Shown: positions 48,878 through 50,776 of the stretch, one piece after another
How the letters are laid out: each line of letters opens with the position of its first letter
Position numbering within the stretch: position 1 is the stretch's first letter
Translations under genes and position numbers: made by a program
The notes under the pieces: generated by a model
What the model was told of the DNA's origin: nothing
The model's database searches: none
Seen by the model: only the letters and a program-made list of their open reading frames with translations
Virus record (IMG/VR): IMGVR_UViG_3300011115_000265
Coordinates: 1-50,776 of that record
Reading direction: 5' to 3' (one strand)
Origin: a virus
Length of the DNA stretch: 50,776 nucleotides

Positions 48878-50395
48878 TTAGTTGTATCCTTTCAATTTAG
48901 CTACTAATTCTGGGTAATCTTTACGACGAGGCATAACCCATGACATAAAGGTAGTATGATTTGTTTGAAGCTTAAGACTTGCACCACATTGTGCAGGTTT
49001 AGCATAGTCAACAAGAGCTTGACAGAACTGAACCTTATGTGCAAAGTCTTCATAAGATAATGGAGAACTAAAGACACGGAACTCAATCGTTGCGTCATTC
49101 TGTAAGTTTAATGAATTGTAACGATCACCACGTTGATTTGTCCAAGGGAAAGTAACTGTACGACCCCTACTTAAAGCACAGTAGTGATTAATCTTACGAC
49201 CTGCAATGAACTCAATAAACTTACGATTCTCTTCCCTGTTCATGAACTCTGTCAACTTACCTACTGTAAGGACAGATAAAGGTTTGCGAGATACATGCAC
49301 ATGCATACCTGTGTTAGCTTTAGCTTCTAATTCTTCTGGACGATTGTCAAAGAATTTCTTGAAGACTTCTAACTGAATATCCATAGTAGCAGGACATGTA
49401 ACAATCTCGAAGCCATGACTAATAGAACCATCTGATTTCATAATAGCATGGCCATTAAGAGCACGACCAACTTTCATACGAGCTGAGTCATAGTCAGTAG
49501 TTTCATACTCAAGTTCACATCCTAAGTACAATGTATTAGGTGTAACTTTCTTAGCTTTGAACTTAAGTAAATTAGGAACACGAGTGCTATAACTATGAAC
49601 TTTGTAAGCAGCACTTGAACAGATAGTACAATGAGTTGTAAATGAATCAATAGCACCTACTGGAACATCGTCACGACCACAACTTGGGCATGTACATACA
49701 CCAGCAGAACGAGGAAACACTTGACGATTGAATACAACATCATCATCTGTATGCCAAATGTTACCATCACTATGTCTTATGTAGCCATGATCTGCAAGAC
49801 TAACACCATTTGTAATATAGTAAAATGTATTTCTAATATTTACTTTTTGAAATGCACCACCTAAAAGATATTGACCTGTCAAACAACATACTTTGAAACG
49901 TCGAGATAACTTTGATGGTAGATTATCATTAATCCATTTGTAATGTTCTAGAGTACCAACTTCATGACCTGATAATCTAATAGCATCTTCTAGTATTTCT
50001 TTATGAATTTCTTCTAGAAGATACTCAGTAACTTTAATTCTGTATATTCCAGAATCATTTAATCGTTTGTATAATGTTTCGTAGTGATGTCTAAAGATAC
50101 GACCACGACGATTTTTTAGTGTATCTGGAGGTGTGATTAGATAATATAAACTATCTAAGAGACCATTAATATTTCTACAATTAATATCTAGAGCAAGTAG
50201 AGCATCATGATTTACATCTTCAGTAAAATACTGCCAGCTATTGTAGTATACAATACTAAATAATAATGTATCATTTTGATAGAAAGAATGCTTTTTACCT
50301 CTACCATTGTTTTCTGATTTTACAGAGATACCCAAAGAATTTTCTTTGAATGTAAACCCATCTGCTGCAAATTTCTTCATGTCATACAATTTCAT
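48878..50395 (-). CDS. Amidoligase with Zn ribbon, cassette B
   Basis: The 505 residues have a diverged N-terminal half, a CTCPSCG...CTIC ribbon (Cys236, 239, 256, 259) and the catalytic series GCELEYE (292-298), KSDGSI (320-325), FEIVT, GMHVHVSR (363-370) and TIEFRVF. The C-terminal domain is closely related to cassette A, whereas the N-terminal half is not, which suggests a changed target. AAGGAG precedes the ATG. Confidence 0.88.
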   Translation of the reverse strand: MKLYDMKKFAADGFTFKENSLGISVKSENNGRGKKHSFYQNDTLLFSIVYYNSWQYFTEDVNHDALLALDINCRNINGLLDSLYYLITPPDTLKNRRGRIFRHHYETLYKRLNDSGIYRIKVTEYLLEEIHKEILEDAIRLSGHEVGTLEHYKWINDNLPSKLSRRFKVCCLTGQYLLGGAFQKVNIRNTFYYITNGVSLADHGYIRHSDGNIWHTDDDVVFNRQVFPRSAGVCTCPSCGRDDVPVGAIDSFTTHCTICSSAAYKVHSYSTRVPNLLKFKAKKVTPNTLYLGCELEYETTDYDSARMKVGRALNGHAIMKSDGSISHGFEIVTCPATMDIQLEVFKKFFDNRPEELEAKANTGMHVHVSRKPLSVLTVGKLTEFMNREENRKFIEFIAGRKINHYCALSRGRTVTFPWTNQRGDRYNSLNLQNDATIEFRVFSSPLSYEDFAHKVQFCQALVDYAKPAQCGASLKLQTNHTTFMSWVMPRRKDYPELVAKLKGYN

Positions 50396-50567
50396 TGTAA
50401 TTACTCCTTAGTTTAGATTTATAACTACGCTTCAAACTCCAAATAGTTTTTACTAAATTTGGTTTACTAAATTCAGCTTTTCTATTTGGAAACTTTTCAT
50501 ACACTTTAAAGTACCAGAAACAGAACTCTTCATTAAGTGTATCATAATTCAATTTAGAGATACTCAT
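50382..50567 (-). CDS. Small protein paired with cassette B (61 aa)
   Basis: From MSISKLNYDTLNEEFCFWYFKVYEKFPNRK; basic C-terminus. Resembles 4549-4740 in spacing of aromatic residues. The ATG overlaps the stop of the upstream ORF (ATGA) and the end overlaps the amidoligase by 14 nt. Confidence 0.6.
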   Translation of the reverse strand: MSISKLNYDTLNEEFCFWYFKVYEKFPNRKAEFSKPNLVKTIWSLKRSYKSKLRSNYNEIV

Positions 50568-50674
50568 GGTGATTTCCAAATATCTTCTAGTGTCCAATAT
50601 ATAAATACTACAGGAACCCATAATGGACTAGTTATTAATATTAAGCATAACTTTTGTTTATTAGAGAACTTCAT
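50564..50674 (-). CDS. Tiny membrane protein upstream of cassette B (36 aa)
   Basis: MKFSNKQKLCLILITSPLWV continues as one hydrophobic helix, then WTLEDIWKSP. GGAAAG lies 7 nt upstream. The frame stays open to the end of the window without a usual start, so a longer protein beginning outside cannot be excluded. The rest of the right end (50690-50776) shows only a short CCAGGTT direct repeat. Confidence 0.5.
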   Translation of the reverse strand: MKFSNKQKLCLILITSPLWVPVVFIYWTLEDIWKSP

Positions 50675-50776
50675 TATAAGACTTTCCATATATTTGATTG
50701 AGGTATGACCGACCTTACCCAGGTTTACCAGGTTATTTACGACCAGCCATTTCGTTTTATATACACAAATGCTACT

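Noticed and set aside
50776-50776. Simple circular closure of 50776 to base 1
   Set aside because: It truncates the gene at the junction with an immediate stop, while closure at 45035 keeps it intact; not excluded but less supported.
1-50776. CRISPR array, integrase, transposase or methyltransferase
   Set aside because: No regularly spaced repeats, att-like repeats or matching motifs were seen on either strand.

Overview
The window reads as an AT-rich, tailed, podovirus-type bacteriophage genome with no bacterial genes around it. It pairs a T7-like replication set (separate primase and helicase, family A DNA polymerase, FEN-type exonuclease, endonuclease I, ssDNA-binding protein) with a P22-like tail module (gp4-like and gp10-like proteins). 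No RNA polymerase, integrase, repressor, tRNA or CRISPR array was found, so it looks lytic and dependent on host RNA polymerase; several consensus TTGACA-N17-TATAAT promoters agree with that.

Layout. From 1 to 5512 a leftward block carries small early genes and cassette A: a Zn-ribbon amidoligase, a class II glutamine amidotransferase, a small beta-barrel-like protein and an ATP-grasp ligase. From 5520 to 6690 lies a gene-poor control region with a structured RNA candidate, four DnaA-box-like sites, a 30-bp-period repeat, a 121-bp tract of only A and T, and rightward promoters. From 6695 to 32459 all genes run rightward: packaging, head (with a GroES-like co-chaperonin), fibres, holin, P22-like tail, GNAT acetyltransferase, internal virion proteins with a transglycosylase domain, and M15 endolysin. 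From 32736 to 45294 genes run leftward: HNH endonuclease, B12-dependent ribonucleotide reductase, spanin-like protein, nucleases, SSB, a split DNA polymerase, helicase and primase. From 45452 to 50674 a second leftward block repeats the order of cassette A (cassette B).

The most striking content is two tiny rightward genes (32544-32615 and 45380-45451) encoding 23-residue peptides with every hallmark of PqqA, the ribosomal precursor of the redox cofactor PQQ, including the Glu-x-x-x-Tyr pair that becomes PQQ. Each has its own extended -10 promoter and a 5' hairpin whose sequence differs but whose structure is kept. No other pqq gene is present, so the host would supply the maturation enzymes. 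PQQ is the cofactor of methanol and glucose dehydrogenases; together with the low GC this hints at a methylotroph host (for example Methylophilaceae), which is inference.

Assembly caveat. Bases 1-127 are an exact copy of 45036-45162, with divergence immediately after. Joining 45035 to base 1 restores an intact gene, whereas joining 50776 to base 1 gives an early stop. The window may therefore be a 45,035-bp circle plus a 5.6-kb alternative haplotype (45163-50776), or a genome with a real tandem cassette duplication. Read linkage would settle whether both cassettes and both pqqA copies occur in one genome.
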